From the NCBI GenBank assembly GCA_049974825.1, contig JBNGDJ010000001.1, positions 34,646 to 98,645 of the forward strand: DNA of 64,000 bases, given 5' to 3'. This DNA is from JBKHDT01 sp049974825. Lineage in GTDB: Bacteria > Pseudomonadota > Gammaproteobacteria > Halothiobacillales > Halothiobacillaceae. Below, one piece after another: positions 56,964 through 64,000 of this stretch. Position 1 is the stretch's first letter. Each line of letters begins with the position of its first letter. Both the position numbers and the translations under genes were made by a program. The notes under the pieces were generated by a model. It was not told the origin of the DNA, did not search any database, and saw only the letters and a list, made by a program, of their open reading frames with translations.

Positions 56964-57620
56964 ATGACGGGTTTTCGCACGCCTCGCGAACTGATGAATC
57001 ACTGGCTGGAGCACCAACCTTTGTCGCACTATCCCGTTCCCGCCCGCTGCCTGGAACACGAGATCGAAGCGAAGAAAAGTCGCTTCATCGCTCGGGCCGG
57101 GCCAGCCACGAACCGGTCCGAGGCCATGGCCATGATCGACGGGGCGCGCCGGGATTATCCGGATGCCCGGCATCACTGCTGGGCCTTCTCGATCGGCCCG
57201 CCCCATTCGGCGGCGACGGCCGGCATGAGCGACGATGGCGAGCCATCGGGAACGGCCGGCAAGCCGATCATGAATGTCATCGAGCACCGGGGGATCGGAG
57301 ACGTCGTGGTCGTGGTCAGCCGCTACTTCGGTGGCGTCAAGCTCGGGGCCGGCGGGCTGGTCCGGGCTTACTCGGCAGCCACAAGGGACGTGCTGGAGCG
57401 CTTGCCGCTAGTCGAGCGCCAACCGCTGTGTCACTACCGGGCATCACTGGATTTCGCGCTGGAAGAATCGCTCCGGCGATGGGCCGATTCCCGGGATGTT
57501 CATATTCTGGACGTGGAGTACAGCGAACGGGTCTGCCTGGTCCTGGCGATCCCGCAATCTGCCGAGGCGGCGCTGAAATCCTTTGCCGCGGCCCGCAATA
57601 TCGACCTGACCCGCGCATGA
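56964..57620 (+). CDS. yigZ: YigZ/IMPACT family protein
   Basis: The 218-residue protein has the UPF0029 (IMPACT) N-terminal domain: KKSRFIARAGPATN, DARHHCWAF, SDDGEPSGTAGKPI and VVVVSRYFGGVKLGAGGLVRAY. A smaller C-terminal DUF1949 part follows. The family may bind nucleic acids or influence translation; no firm role is known. The ATG at 56964 is used; an ATG at 56994 is possible. It sits 103 bp after the double repeat and 54 bp before pdxH. Confidence 0.88.
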   Translation: MTGFRTPRELMNHWLEHQPLSHYPVPARCLEHEIEAKKSRFIARAGPATNRSEAMAMIDGARRDYPDARHHCWAFSIGPPHSAATAGMSDDGEPSGTAGKPIMNVIEHRGIGDVVVVVSRYFGGVKLGAGGLVRAYSAATRDVLERLPLVERQPLCHYRASLDFALEESLRRWADSRDVHILDVEYSERVCLVLAIPQSAEAALKSFAAARNIDLTRA

Positions 57621-57674
57621 GCCACCGACTCGGCCTGCTATGATGAGGCCCCACCCAACGAAAGAACGGCCCAG

Positions 57675-58325
57675 ATGAACGAAATCGACCATCGCGCAAC
57701 CCGCCGGGACTACGTCTACGGAAAACTGCAGCGGGAAGACCTGTCCGAGAACCCCACCGAGCAGCTGACCCGCTGGCTGCTGGATGCCGAGTCGGCAGGC
57801 AATTTCGACGCGACCGCGATGTGTCTGTCGACGGCCACGGCCGACGGACGGCCCTCGGCCCGGTATGTTCTGCTCAAGCATTACGACGATGCCGGCCTGT
57901 GCTGGTACAGCGATGCCCGCAGCCGCAAGGGCCAGGAGCTGGCCGAAAACCCCTGGGCGGCACTCACGTTCTACTGGCCGGAGAACGACCGGCAGGTCCG
58001 GATCAACGGGTCGGTGGAAGAGCTGCCCGAGTCCATGGCCGAGCAGTATTTCAAGCAGCGCCCCCTCGGTTCGCGGCTCGCCGCCGCGGCATCTGAGCAG
58101 TCGCACCCGATTGCGGACCGGGCCGCGCTGGAGCAGCGCTACCAGGACGTGCAGGCCCGGTACCCCGATGGCGACGTGCCGCGCAATCCGGCCTGGCGGG
58201 GCTACCGGCTGACCCCGGAGTCCTGGGAGTTTTGGCAGGGCCGGGAAAGTCGGCTGCACGACCGGTTCCTGTACCTGCGGGAAATGGAAACCGGGCAATG
58301 GCGCATTCAGCGCCTGATGCCCTGA
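57675..58325 (+). CDS. pdxH: pyridoxamine 5'-phosphate oxidase
   Basis: The 216-residue FMN enzyme makes pyridoxal phosphate. Clear family segments are RYVLLKHYDDAGLCWYSDARSRKGQELAENP, FYWPENDRQVRINGSVE, SEQSHPI, and the C-terminal FWQGRESRLHDRFLYLRE...WRIQRLMP ending. Length is near E. coli PdxH (218). Confidence 0.96.
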   Translation: MNEIDHRATRRDYVYGKLQREDLSENPTEQLTRWLLDAESAGNFDATAMCLSTATADGRPSARYVLLKHYDDAGLCWYSDARSRKGQELAENPWAALTFYWPENDRQVRINGSVEELPESMAEQYFKQRPLGSRLAAAASEQSHPIADRAALEQRYQDVQARYPDGDVPRNPAWRGYRLTPESWEFWQGRESRLHDRFLYLREMETGQWRIQRLMP

Positions 58326-58331
58326 GAGCAT

Positions 58332-58352
58332 GCCTGCACGAATGCATGACGG
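58332..58352. repeat. tiny fragment of dispersed repeat
   Basis: CATGCCTGCACGAATGCATG just after pdxH matches the CTGCACGAATGCA core of the terminal hairpin. Nothing else of the module is present. Confidence 0.35.
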
Positions 58353-58370
58353 CCGTTTTCAGAAAACATC

Positions 58371-59057
58371 ATGAACGACGACCGCATTCGACTTGAGCCG
58401 GGCTGGAAGGCGGTGCTGCGCGAGACACTGCTGTCCGAGCCGCTTCAGGCTCTGCGCGCCCGCCTGGCGGCAGAACGCGCGGCGGGCAAGCGGATCCACC
58501 CGGAACCGAACGAGTGGTTCAATGCTTTCCAGCACGCGCCGCTGGACCAGGTGAAGGTGGTCATCCTCGGGCAGGATCCCTATCCCACCCCGGGCCATGC
58601 GCACGGGCTCTGCTTCTCGGTCCGGCCCGAAGTGCAGCCCCTGCCCAAGTCGCTGCAGAACATCTTCCGGGAGCTTGCCGACGACACCGGCATCGTCAAT
58701 CACTGTGGCAGCCTGATGCACTGGGCCGACCAGGGGGTGCTCCTGCTCAACGCGGTGCTGACCGTCGAGTCGGGCAAGTCCGCCAGCCATCAGGGCTGGG
58801 GCTGGGAGCGGCTCACCGACCGGGCGGTGCAGGTGCTCGACGAGCAGCCGCGCCCGCTGGCCTTCGTCCTCTGGGGCGCACAGGCCCAGAAGAAAGGCGC
58901 CCACATCGACCGCAGCCGGCACCTGGTGCTGGCCGCGCCGCACCCTTCGCCCCTCTCGGCCCACCGGGGATTCTTCGGCAGCCGTCCCTTCTCGAAGATC
59001 AACCAGTTCCTCGAAGCCCAGGGCCAGTCACCGATCGACTGGCGCACCGAGCCTTAG
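58371..59057 (+). CDS. ung: uracil-DNA glycosylase
   Basis: The 228-residue family-1 enzyme has the water-activating loop GQDPYPTPGHAHGLCFS (catalytic Asp69), LLLNAVLTVE, and the minor-groove loop HPSPLSAHRGFFGSRPFS. It removes uracil from DNA. It lies 45 bp after pdxH and probably shares its transcript. A repeat copy follows the stop. Confidence 0.97.
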   Translation: MNDDRIRLEPGWKAVLRETLLSEPLQALRARLAAERAAGKRIHPEPNEWFNAFQHAPLDQVKVVILGQDPYPTPGHAHGLCFSVRPEVQPLPKSLQNIFRELADDTGIVNHCGSLMHWADQGVLLLNAVLTVESGKSASHQGWGWERLTDRAVQVLDEQPRPLAFVLWGAQAQKKGAHIDRSRHLVLAAPHPSPLSAHRGFFGSRPFSKINQFLEAQGQSPIDWRTEP

Positions 59058-59059
59058 AA

Positions 59060-59170
59060 AATCCCTCCACAAATGCTTCAGATTCCCGCGCAGGGCATGA
59101 TGCCCTGCCGCACAATGGGAAGCCGTTGAATTGCCGACCCGGGGCGCGCGGACAACATCTGCCCGTCCCG
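59060..59170 (-). repeat. dispersed hairpin repeat, degraded copy
   Basis: After ung: AATCCCTCCACAAATGCTTCAGATTCCC, GCAGGGCATGATGCCCTGC (loop shortened by one base), CAATGGGAAGCCGTTG and a CCCGGGGC remnant. The stems are partly decayed. Nothing gene-like lies in the rest of the gap up to modE. Confidence 0.7.
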
Positions 59171-59270
59171 GATGCGCAATTACCCGGCTCGGGCCAAGCA
59201 GGGCGCGGCGACATGCCCCCGCGGCAAGCCGTAGCATTGGTCCAGGGACGGCCTTGGGACAAAAGCATTT

Positions 59271-59300
59271 GCGCTGGATGTATAGTCAGGTATATTTCGC
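59271..59300. promoter_or_regulatory. ModE box before modE
   Basis: The dyad GCG...ATGTATA-N6-TATATTT-CGC fits the ModE operator pattern (TATA-N6-TATA with flanking CG-rich ends). It includes a TATAGT that could be the -10 element and abuts the modE start codon, so molybdate-bound ModE probably represses its own operon. Confidence 0.6.
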
Positions 59301-60113
59301 ATGTCGATATCACCCGAAGAACATATCGGTTCGTTCATTGCCCCGCTGACGCTGGTGACCGGAGAGGGCGAAATCTCGCCGCGCCGGCTCAGGCTGCTGG
59401 CGGCCATCGGCCAGACCGGCTCGATCAGCGCCGCGGCCCGGTCCATTGGCATGACCTACAAGGCGGCCTGGGACGCGGTCGAGGCCATGAACAACCTGGC
59501 CGGCACGCCGCTGGTGCATTCGCAGCACGGCGGCCGGGGTGGGGGCGGTGCGAGGCTCACGCCCGCGGGGAGCCGACTGGTCGAGGACATGGCCCGGCTG
59601 GAAACCCTGCAGGCAGAAATCATGGCCCTGGCCGAACGAAGGGAAGATATCGGCGACTCCCTGGCCATCCTCAGGAGACTCGAAATGAAAACCAGTGCCC
59701 GCAATGCCCTGCACGGGACGGTGGAGCAGGTGACCGACGGCGCGGTCAACAGCGAAGTGACCCTGCGCCTGCCCGGTGGCGAAGCATTGCATGCCATCGT
59801 GACCCGGGAAAGCGTGGCGGACATGGCTCTGGAACCAGGCCGGGCGGCCTACGCGCTGATCAAGGCCTCCTGGGTAATCCTTGCCCCGGCCGACGACGCG
59901 CTGCGCACCTCGGCACGGAACCGGCTGTGTGGCACGATCCGGCGCGTCGAGCCGGGTGCGGTGAATGCCGAGGTGGTGATCGAACTGTCCGGGGGCAACA
60001 CCCTGGCTGCGATCATCACCCGGGAGAGCCATGAGGAAATGGCACTGAAAGACGCGATGCCCATCTGCGCGCTGGTCAAGGCCAGTCACGTAATCCTGGG
60101 CGTGACTGATTGA
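59301..60113 (+). CDS. modE: molybdate-responsive regulator ModE
   Basis: The 270-residue regulator has an N-terminal winged helix (SPRRLRLLAAIGQTGSISAAARSIGMTYKAAWDAVEAMNNLAG) and two C-terminal Mop/TOBE molybdate-binding domains (SARNALHGTVEQVTDGAVNSEV... and SARNRLCGTIRRVEPGAVNAEV...). With molybdate it represses modABC. The ATG at 59301 directly follows the ModE-box dyad, and only a weak CAGG ribosome site lies inside that box. modA follows 47 bp downstream. Confidence 0.94.
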   Translation: MSISPEEHIGSFIAPLTLVTGEGEISPRRLRLLAAIGQTGSISAAARSIGMTYKAAWDAVEAMNNLAGTPLVHSQHGGRGGGGARLTPAGSRLVEDMARLETLQAEIMALAERREDIGDSLAILRRLEMKTSARNALHGTVEQVTDGAVNSEVTLRLPGGEALHAIVTRESVADMALEPGRAAYALIKASWVILAPADDALRTSARNRLCGTIRRVEPGAVNAEVVIELSGGNTLAAIITRESHEEMALKDAMPICALVKASHVILGVTD

Positions 60114-60115
60114 TT

Positions 60116-60145
60116 TCCGATTGCTTTTGATCCGATTGCTTTTGA
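60116..60145 (+). repeat. 15-bp tandem duplication before modA
   Basis: TCCGATTGCTTTTGA occurs twice in direct succession (60116-60130, 60131-60145) between modE and modA. It looks like a recent slippage duplication and changes the spacing between the two genes. Confidence 0.85.
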
Positions 60146-60160
60146 CTGGAGAACATACTG

Positions 60161-60922
60161 ATGAAAAACTTCTTCCTCACCCTGCTGATTTTCCTCGGAT
60201 TGCTGGGCTCCGGCATGGCTTCGGCCGTCCCCCTGACCGTGGCCGTGGCCGCCAACTTCACCAAGACCATCGAGGAGATCGGCGACGCATTCACGGAGGA
60301 AACCGGCCACGAGGTGCGCTTTTCCTTCGGCCCCACGGGCAAGCTCTACGCCCAGATTGTCAACGGTGCGCCCTTCGACGCCTTCTTTGCCGCCGACACG
60401 CGCCGCCCGGAGCTTCTGCTTGAAGAAGGGCGAGCCGTCCCGGACAGCGACTTTGTCTATGCGGTAGGCCAGCTGGCCCTGTTCAGCGAATCCCTGCCGG
60501 TCGCAGAAGACCCTGAGGGGGTGCTGAAGGCAGCTGACTTCCGACATATCGCGCTGGCCAATCCACGTACCGCACCCTACGGCGCCGCAGCCGAGCAGGT
60601 GCTGGAAAACATGGGCCTGGCGGAGGCCCTGCGCGACCGGATCGTCCATGGCGAAAGCATTGCCCATGCCTTCCAGTACGTGGCGACAGGCAACGCCCCA
60701 ATCGGCTTTGTGGCCCTCTCGCAGCTGGTCGATCCCGATTCGCCAGTTTATGACCGCGGTGAGTACTGGGTTGTCCCGCAAGCGTTGTACACACCGATCG
60801 AGCAGGCGGCGGTCGTGCTCCCACAGGGCGCGGACAAGCCCGCGATGAAGGCCTTCATGGAATTTCTACGCTCAGATCGCGGACGCGCGGTAATCGCGCG
60901 TTACGGCTACCGGGTTCCGTGA
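60161..60922 (+). CDS. modA: molybdate ABC transporter substrate-binding protein
   Basis: The 253-residue periplasmic protein has a signal peptide ending SAVPLTVAVAANF. Binding-site features are AANFTKTIEEIG, FSFGPTGKLYAQI, GAPFDAFFAADTRRPELL, ALANPRTAPYGAAAEQVLE and VATGNAPIGFVALSQL. It delivers molybdate or tungstate to ModB. An ATG follows CTGGAGAAC. Confidence 0.95.
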   Translation: MKNFFLTLLIFLGLLGSGMASAVPLTVAVAANFTKTIEEIGDAFTEETGHEVRFSFGPTGKLYAQIVNGAPFDAFFAADTRRPELLLEEGRAVPDSDFVYAVGQLALFSESLPVAEDPEGVLKAADFRHIALANPRTAPYGAAAEQVLENMGLAEALRDRIVHGESIAHAFQYVATGNAPIGFVALSQLVDPDSPVYDRGEYWVVPQALYTPIEQAAVVLPQGADKPAMKAFMEFLRSDRGRAVIARYGYRVP

Positions 60923-60929
60923 GCGCGCC

Positions 60930-61628
60930 ATGCAGATGGAAATCTTCGGTGTCGAGGTCAGCCTGGAGCCCATCTGGCTGACCCTGCAGGTCGCCACGGT
61001 CACGACGGCAATCCTGCTGCTGATTGGCACGCCCCTGGCCTGGTGGATGGCGCAGATGAAGTCGTCCTTCAAGATCGTGCTGGAAGCCCTTGTCGCCCTG
61101 CCATTGGTGCTGCCGCCCACCGTGCTGGGCTTCTACCTGCTGATCGCCATGAACCCGCAGGGGCCGCTCACCGAGTTTCTCCGGCTGTTCGGCTTCGATG
61201 GCCAGCTGACCTTCAGCTTTACCGGGCTGGTGATTGCCTCCGTGCTCTACTCGCTGCCCTTTGCAGTCCAGCCGCTGATGCATGCCTTTGAAGCCCTGCC
61301 GCGTCGGATGCTTGATGCGGCGGCGACGCTGCGTGCCGGGGTGGCGGACCGCTTCTTCACGGTAATCCTGCCCATGTGCCAGCGCGGCTTCCTGGTGGCT
61401 GCGACACTGACCTTTGCCCACACGGTGGGCGAGTTCGGCGTAGTGCTGATGGTGGGCGGCAATATCCCGGGCGAGACCCGGATGGTTTCAATCGACATTT
61501 TCGATCATGTGGAGGCGCTTGAATATGGGGCCGCCCATGTACTCTCGGCGATCATGCTGATCTTCTCGATGGCCGTCTTGATGCTGGTCTACGCGCTTAA
61601 CCGCCGCTTTGCGGTCAAGGTGGGCTGA
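60930..61628 (+). CDS. modB: molybdate ABC transporter permease
   Basis: The 232-residue inner-membrane protein has five to six membrane segments and the permease loop EALPRRMLDAAATLRAGVADRFFTVILPM that contacts ModC. LVLPPTVLGFYLL and TVGEFGVVLMVGGNIPGETR are typical for ModB. It starts 7 bp after modA. Confidence 0.95.
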   Translation: MQMEIFGVEVSLEPIWLTLQVATVTTAILLLIGTPLAWWMAQMKSSFKIVLEALVALPLVLPPTVLGFYLLIAMNPQGPLTEFLRLFGFDGQLTFSFTGLVIASVLYSLPFAVQPLMHAFEALPRRMLDAAATLRAGVADRFFTVILPMCQRGFLVAATLTFAHTVGEFGVVLMVGGNIPGETRMVSIDIFDHVEALEYGAAHVLSAIMLIFSMAVLMLVYALNRRFAVKVG

Positions 61629-61629
61629 C

Positions 61630-62688
61630 ATGCTCAAGGGCAATCTCTCGCTTGAACAGGGCAGTTTCCGGCTCGACTCCGGCCCCTTCGAGATCGAGAC
61701 CCGGGGCATCACCGTCCTGTTCGGTCGTTCCGGCTCGGGCAAGAGCACCTTGCTGCGCGCCATGACCGGGCTGGACAAGGGCACACGAGGCCAACTCGAC
61801 TTCGATGGCCAGCGCTGGCAGGACGGGCGCTGGCGCCTGCCGACGCCCAGGCGTGACATCGGCTTCGTGTTCCAGGACGCAGCGCTTTTCCCGCACATGA
61901 CCGTGCGCGGCAATCTGGACTATGCGCGCAGGCGGGCACCCAGAGGCCCCGGACCCGGCTTGGAGGCTCTGGCCGAACGGGTGGGAATGGCGCACAAGCT
62001 CGACCAGGATGTTTTGTCCCTGTCCGGGGGTGAGAGACAGCGGGTAGCCATCGCCCGCGCGCTGCTCTCCCGTCCGCGACTGCTGTTCATGGACGAGCCG
62101 CTCTCGGCCCTGGACTGGCGGGCCAAGGCGGATCTGATGCCGCTGATTGAGCAGCTGGCCCGTGAAACCGGCGTGCCGATCCTCTACATCACCCACGCGC
62201 CGATCGAAGTCGAGCGGCTGGCCGATCGGGTGGTGTTCATGGCCGATGGACGGATCGAGCGGATCGAAACCCTGCGTGAAGCGCTGGCCCGACCGGATTC
62301 GCCACTGTTTGAAGACCAAGGGCCCGTATCGGTACTGACCGGCCGGATCGCGGAGGATCCTTCACTCGGCCTGCCGACGTTCGGCAATGACCGGATTCGA
62401 CTGTGGATTCACGGCCCGGTGGAACCGACCGCCAGCCGTCTGCGCATCCCGGCGCGCGATGTCGCCCTTGCCCTGGATGACCCGTCGCGGATCAGCATCC
62501 GCAACCACTTGCCCGTCACCGTGGAGCGGATCGACCCACCGGGGGAGGGGCGGGTGACGGTCGCCTGCCGGCTGGCGGACGGCCAGCTGCTGCTGTCCGA
62601 GGTCACACCCTGGTCGGTCGAGCAGCTGGGGCTGGCGCCGGGCAAACCGGTCTTTGCGCTGATCAAGTCGGTGGCGCTGGTGGAATAA
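61630..62688 (+). CDS. modC: molybdate ABC transporter ATP-binding protein
   Basis: The 352-residue ATPase has Walker A GRSGSGKST, signature LSGGERQR, Walker B LLFMDEPLSALD and a C-terminal Mop/TOBE domain (about 290-350) that may sense molybdate. The ATG at 61630 begins 1 bp after the modB stop codon. It is the last gene of modEABC. Confidence 0.95.
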   Translation: MLKGNLSLEQGSFRLDSGPFEIETRGITVLFGRSGSGKSTLLRAMTGLDKGTRGQLDFDGQRWQDGRWRLPTPRRDIGFVFQDAALFPHMTVRGNLDYARRRAPRGPGPGLEALAERVGMAHKLDQDVLSLSGGERQRVAIARALLSRPRLLFMDEPLSALDWRAKADLMPLIEQLARETGVPILYITHAPIEVERLADRVVFMADGRIERIETLREALARPDSPLFEDQGPVSVLTGRIAEDPSLGLPTFGNDRIRLWIHGPVEPTASRLRIPARDVALALDDPSRISIRNHLPVTVERIDPPGEGRVTVACRLADGQLLLSEVTPWSVEQLGLAPGKPVFALIKSVALVE

Positions 62689-62696
62689 AGAAACTG

Positions 62697-62714
62697 GGGT
62701 CAGGTCCAAATTCA
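62697..62714. repeat. GGGGTCAGGTCC extragenic element
   Basis: GGGGTCAGGTCCAAATTC between modC and the toxin-antitoxin pair resembles a short motif that I have seen near REP elements and small mobile or toxin-antitoxin modules in proteobacteria. It is a single copy here, and no palindrome partner is visible. Confidence 0.3.
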
Positions 62715-62789
62715 GAAATTGAGCATACCCGCCTCACTGTCGTACCGGGATGCTAAACTGAAGGTGGACTTCAACACGACGACACCCCC

Positions 62790-63092
62790 ATGCGATTGAA
62801 CCATCAACAGGCGGCCGTCGTTCTGGCCAACGCCCGCGAAATCCTCGGCGACGACACCACCGTGGCCGTCTTCGGCTCGCGGCTGGATGATTCGCGGCGT
62901 GGCGGGGACCTGGATCTATTGGTGGAGGCGACGCAACGGCCCACCCTGTTACAGCGCGCCGAACTGAAACTGCGCCTGGAGCAGGCACTGGGCATGCCGG
63001 TGGATGTCATCACTCGCGCACGCGGTACCCAGCCTACCCCCTTCCAGACTCTGGCGATGCTCAGGGGCATTCGTCTGGAGCAAGTTAAATGA
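62790..63092 (+). CDS. MNT-type nucleotidyltransferase, antitoxin
   Basis: The 100-residue protein is a minimal nucleotidyltransferase: GSRLDDSRRGGDLDLLVE with the GS-x10-D-x-D catalytic pattern (Ser30, Asp40, Asp42). MNT proteins of MntA type disarm their HEPN partner by adding AMP to a tyrosine. The stop overlaps the next gene by 4 bp (ATGA). An extended -10, TGCTAAACT (62751-62759), lies upstream. Confidence 0.85.
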   Translation: MRLNHQQAAVVLANAREILGDDTTVAVFGSRLDDSRRGGDLDLLVEATQRPTLLQRAELKLRLEQALGMPVDVITRARGTQPTPFQTLAMLRGIRLEQVK

Positions 63093-63619
63093 GCCAGGCG
63101 CTTCTTGAAGCCGAGCGCAACCACTTGGCCAAGCTGCTGGAAGCCATTCAGCGCTGCGTATTCTTCCTGCACGAATCCGAATCGCGGATTGACTGGCCCT
63201 TGAGCGGTGAGGAGCTTCAAACCCGCAAGAAGGATGTTCGTCTTTTCGAGTCCCTCGCCGCAATCAACGAACGCTTTGCAAAGCTGCAAGATACGCTGGC
63301 CGCCGCCATGCGGCACAGTGCGTTGCTGATGGGCGAACCGACCGACAGTTTTCTCAAGATCCTCGCACTGTTCGAAAAGCTTGAAGTCATCGAATCCACG
63401 GACGCCTGGCAGCTGGGACGCGCCGCCCGCAATCTGGCCGCGCATGATTACGAGACCGACTACGACGACATCGCCGAGCACTTCAACACGCTGCACGAAT
63501 TGACGGCCATGCTGAACGCGACGGCCCGCCGCCTCATCGACACCTGCCGGAATGACCTCCATATCGAAGCCGCGACGGCGGACTTCTCAACCGAGTTTGC
63601 CGCCATCACCGCCCCGTGA
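63089..63619 (+). CDS. HEPN-domain toxin (MNT partner)
   Basis: The 176-residue all-helical protein has the HEPN ribonuclease motif R-x4-H-x-Y at Arg114, His119 and Tyr121 (RNLAAHDY). In HepT toxins the tyrosine is the residue adenylylated by the MNT partner. It is longer than typical HepT (about 130-140 residues), with extra N-terminal helices. Overlap with the MNT gene makes a coupled type VII toxin-antitoxin module. A hairpin repeat array lies 130 bp downstream. Confidence 0.78.
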   Translation: MSQALLEAERNHLAKLLEAIQRCVFFLHESESRIDWPLSGEELQTRKKDVRLFESLAAINERFAKLQDTLAAAMRHSALLMGEPTDSFLKILALFEKLEVIESTDAWQLGRAARNLAAHDYETDYDDIAEHFNTLHELTAMLNATARRLIDTCRNDLHIEAATADFSTEFAAITAP

Positions 63620-63750
63620 ATGGCAGGCAGGCTGCTGATATGGATTGACCTGTCAATACTTGCGATGACGTTTAATCGAGACCTCCGATTCTTCCATGCC
63701 TCCGGACTCCCTCTGTCAAGATAGATGTCCGCTCGACCTGATAGCCTGTT

Positions 63751-64000
63751 AGGGAAGGTCTGCACGAATGCAGACCTTCCCGTGCAGGGCACGGATGCCC
63801 TGCCGCACAATGGCGCAAGCCATTGAATTGCGGAGCATGGCCCGGGCGTGTACCGGGCCATGCGTGTCTGCACAAATCCATGGATGGATTTGTGCAGAGT
63901 TTCCTTAGGGAAGGTCTGCACGAATGCAGACCTTCCCGTGCAGGGCATGGATGCCCTGCCGCACAATGGCGCAAGCCATTGAATTGCGGAGCCCGGGCCG
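63751..64000 (-). repeat. dispersed hairpin repeat, tandem copies running off the window
   Basis: Two copies with a period of 156 bp start with GGGAAGGTCTGCACGAATG at 63752 and at 63908; the second is cut by the window edge. Order: AAGGTCTGCA-CGAA-TGCAGACCTT, GCAGGGCA...TGCCCTGC, CAATGGCGCAAGCCATTG, CCCGGGCG...CCGGGC, and ACAAATCCATGGATGGATTTGT. The second stem reads CAGGGCACGGATGCCCTG in one copy and CAGGGCATGGATGCCCTG in the other. The 130 bp after the toxin gene (63620-63750) hold nothing I recognise. Confidence 0.9.

Noticed and set aside
63672..63974. Open frames across the hairpin repeats that encode similar Cys/His-rich peptides (also at 36824-37357, 47790-47885 and 56838-56963)
   Set aside because: They are translations of the repeat DNA. 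The same peptide appears in unrelated places and merges with real genes such as SulP and the kinase; the true starts have ribosome sites downstream of the repeat.

Overview
The window is a 64 kb piece of a GC-rich chromosome that reads as a free-living, sulfur-oxidising gammaproteobacterium. Supporting signs are soxYZ, a thiosulfate-transporter-like YeeE/YedE protein, a SulP anion transporter, the glutamate-cysteine ligase type first described in Acidithiobacillus, a Pil-Chp chemosensory system, ModE-ModABC, and a dense set of ordinary gammaproteobacterial housekeeping genes. A relative of Thioalkalivibrio or Ectothiorhodospiraceae is my best guess. No rRNA or tRNA gene was recognised.

Layout. 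1-3446 (minus) is an operon of two paralogous prepilins, a PilN/O-like membrane protein and a PilM/GspL-like protein cut by the window edge. 3447-4233 is a gene-free region with three long inverted repeats and two 11-bp-spaced heptamer pairs. 4234-7872 encodes a large SARP/BTAD-type ATPase regulator. 7922-22930 (minus) is a Pil-Chp cluster (pilG, pilH, pilI, pilJ, chpA, chpC-like) that runs on into two diguanylate cyclases, one globin-coupled; no pilK or chpB is present. 23221-25472 is gshA-gshB. 25595-27456 is apbE plus a TonB-like gene. 27718-30163 is a tightly overlapped run of dksA, a cyclophilin, rnd and ibaG, followed by a DUF1244 gene and mazG. 31816-36652 is a FIST sensor overlapped with a PAS-GGDEF-EAL protein. 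37358-41968 holds SulP, UspA, YeeE/YedE and an MBL-fold protein. ssb and uvrA are divergent, then bioF. 47886-52295 is a histidine kinase, an NtrC-type regulator, a sigma-54 promoter and soxYZ with a strong terminator. The remainder is dtd-pip, ttcA-lpxL, a cupin, yigZ, pdxH, ung, modE-modABC and an MNT-HEPN toxin-antitoxin pair.

The most unusual feature is a dispersed family of mosaic intergenic repeats. Each full copy (about 130-200 bp) is a string of four to six perfect or near-perfect hairpins in a fixed order, and the stem sequences differ between copies in a compensated way. At least eight large copies and several fragments occur between 25 and 64 kb, in both orientations, always between genes. 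In several cases the last hairpin lies 31-119 nt upstream of a start codon. A related array with longer arms lies at 3677-3948. I recognise no transposase for the family.

The genes suggest linked sulfur control: the kinase/regulator pair has a GAFTGA motif and sits directly before a -24/-12 promoter for soxYZ. Surface behaviour is controlled by pili, Pil-Chp and at least three c-di-GMP proteins.
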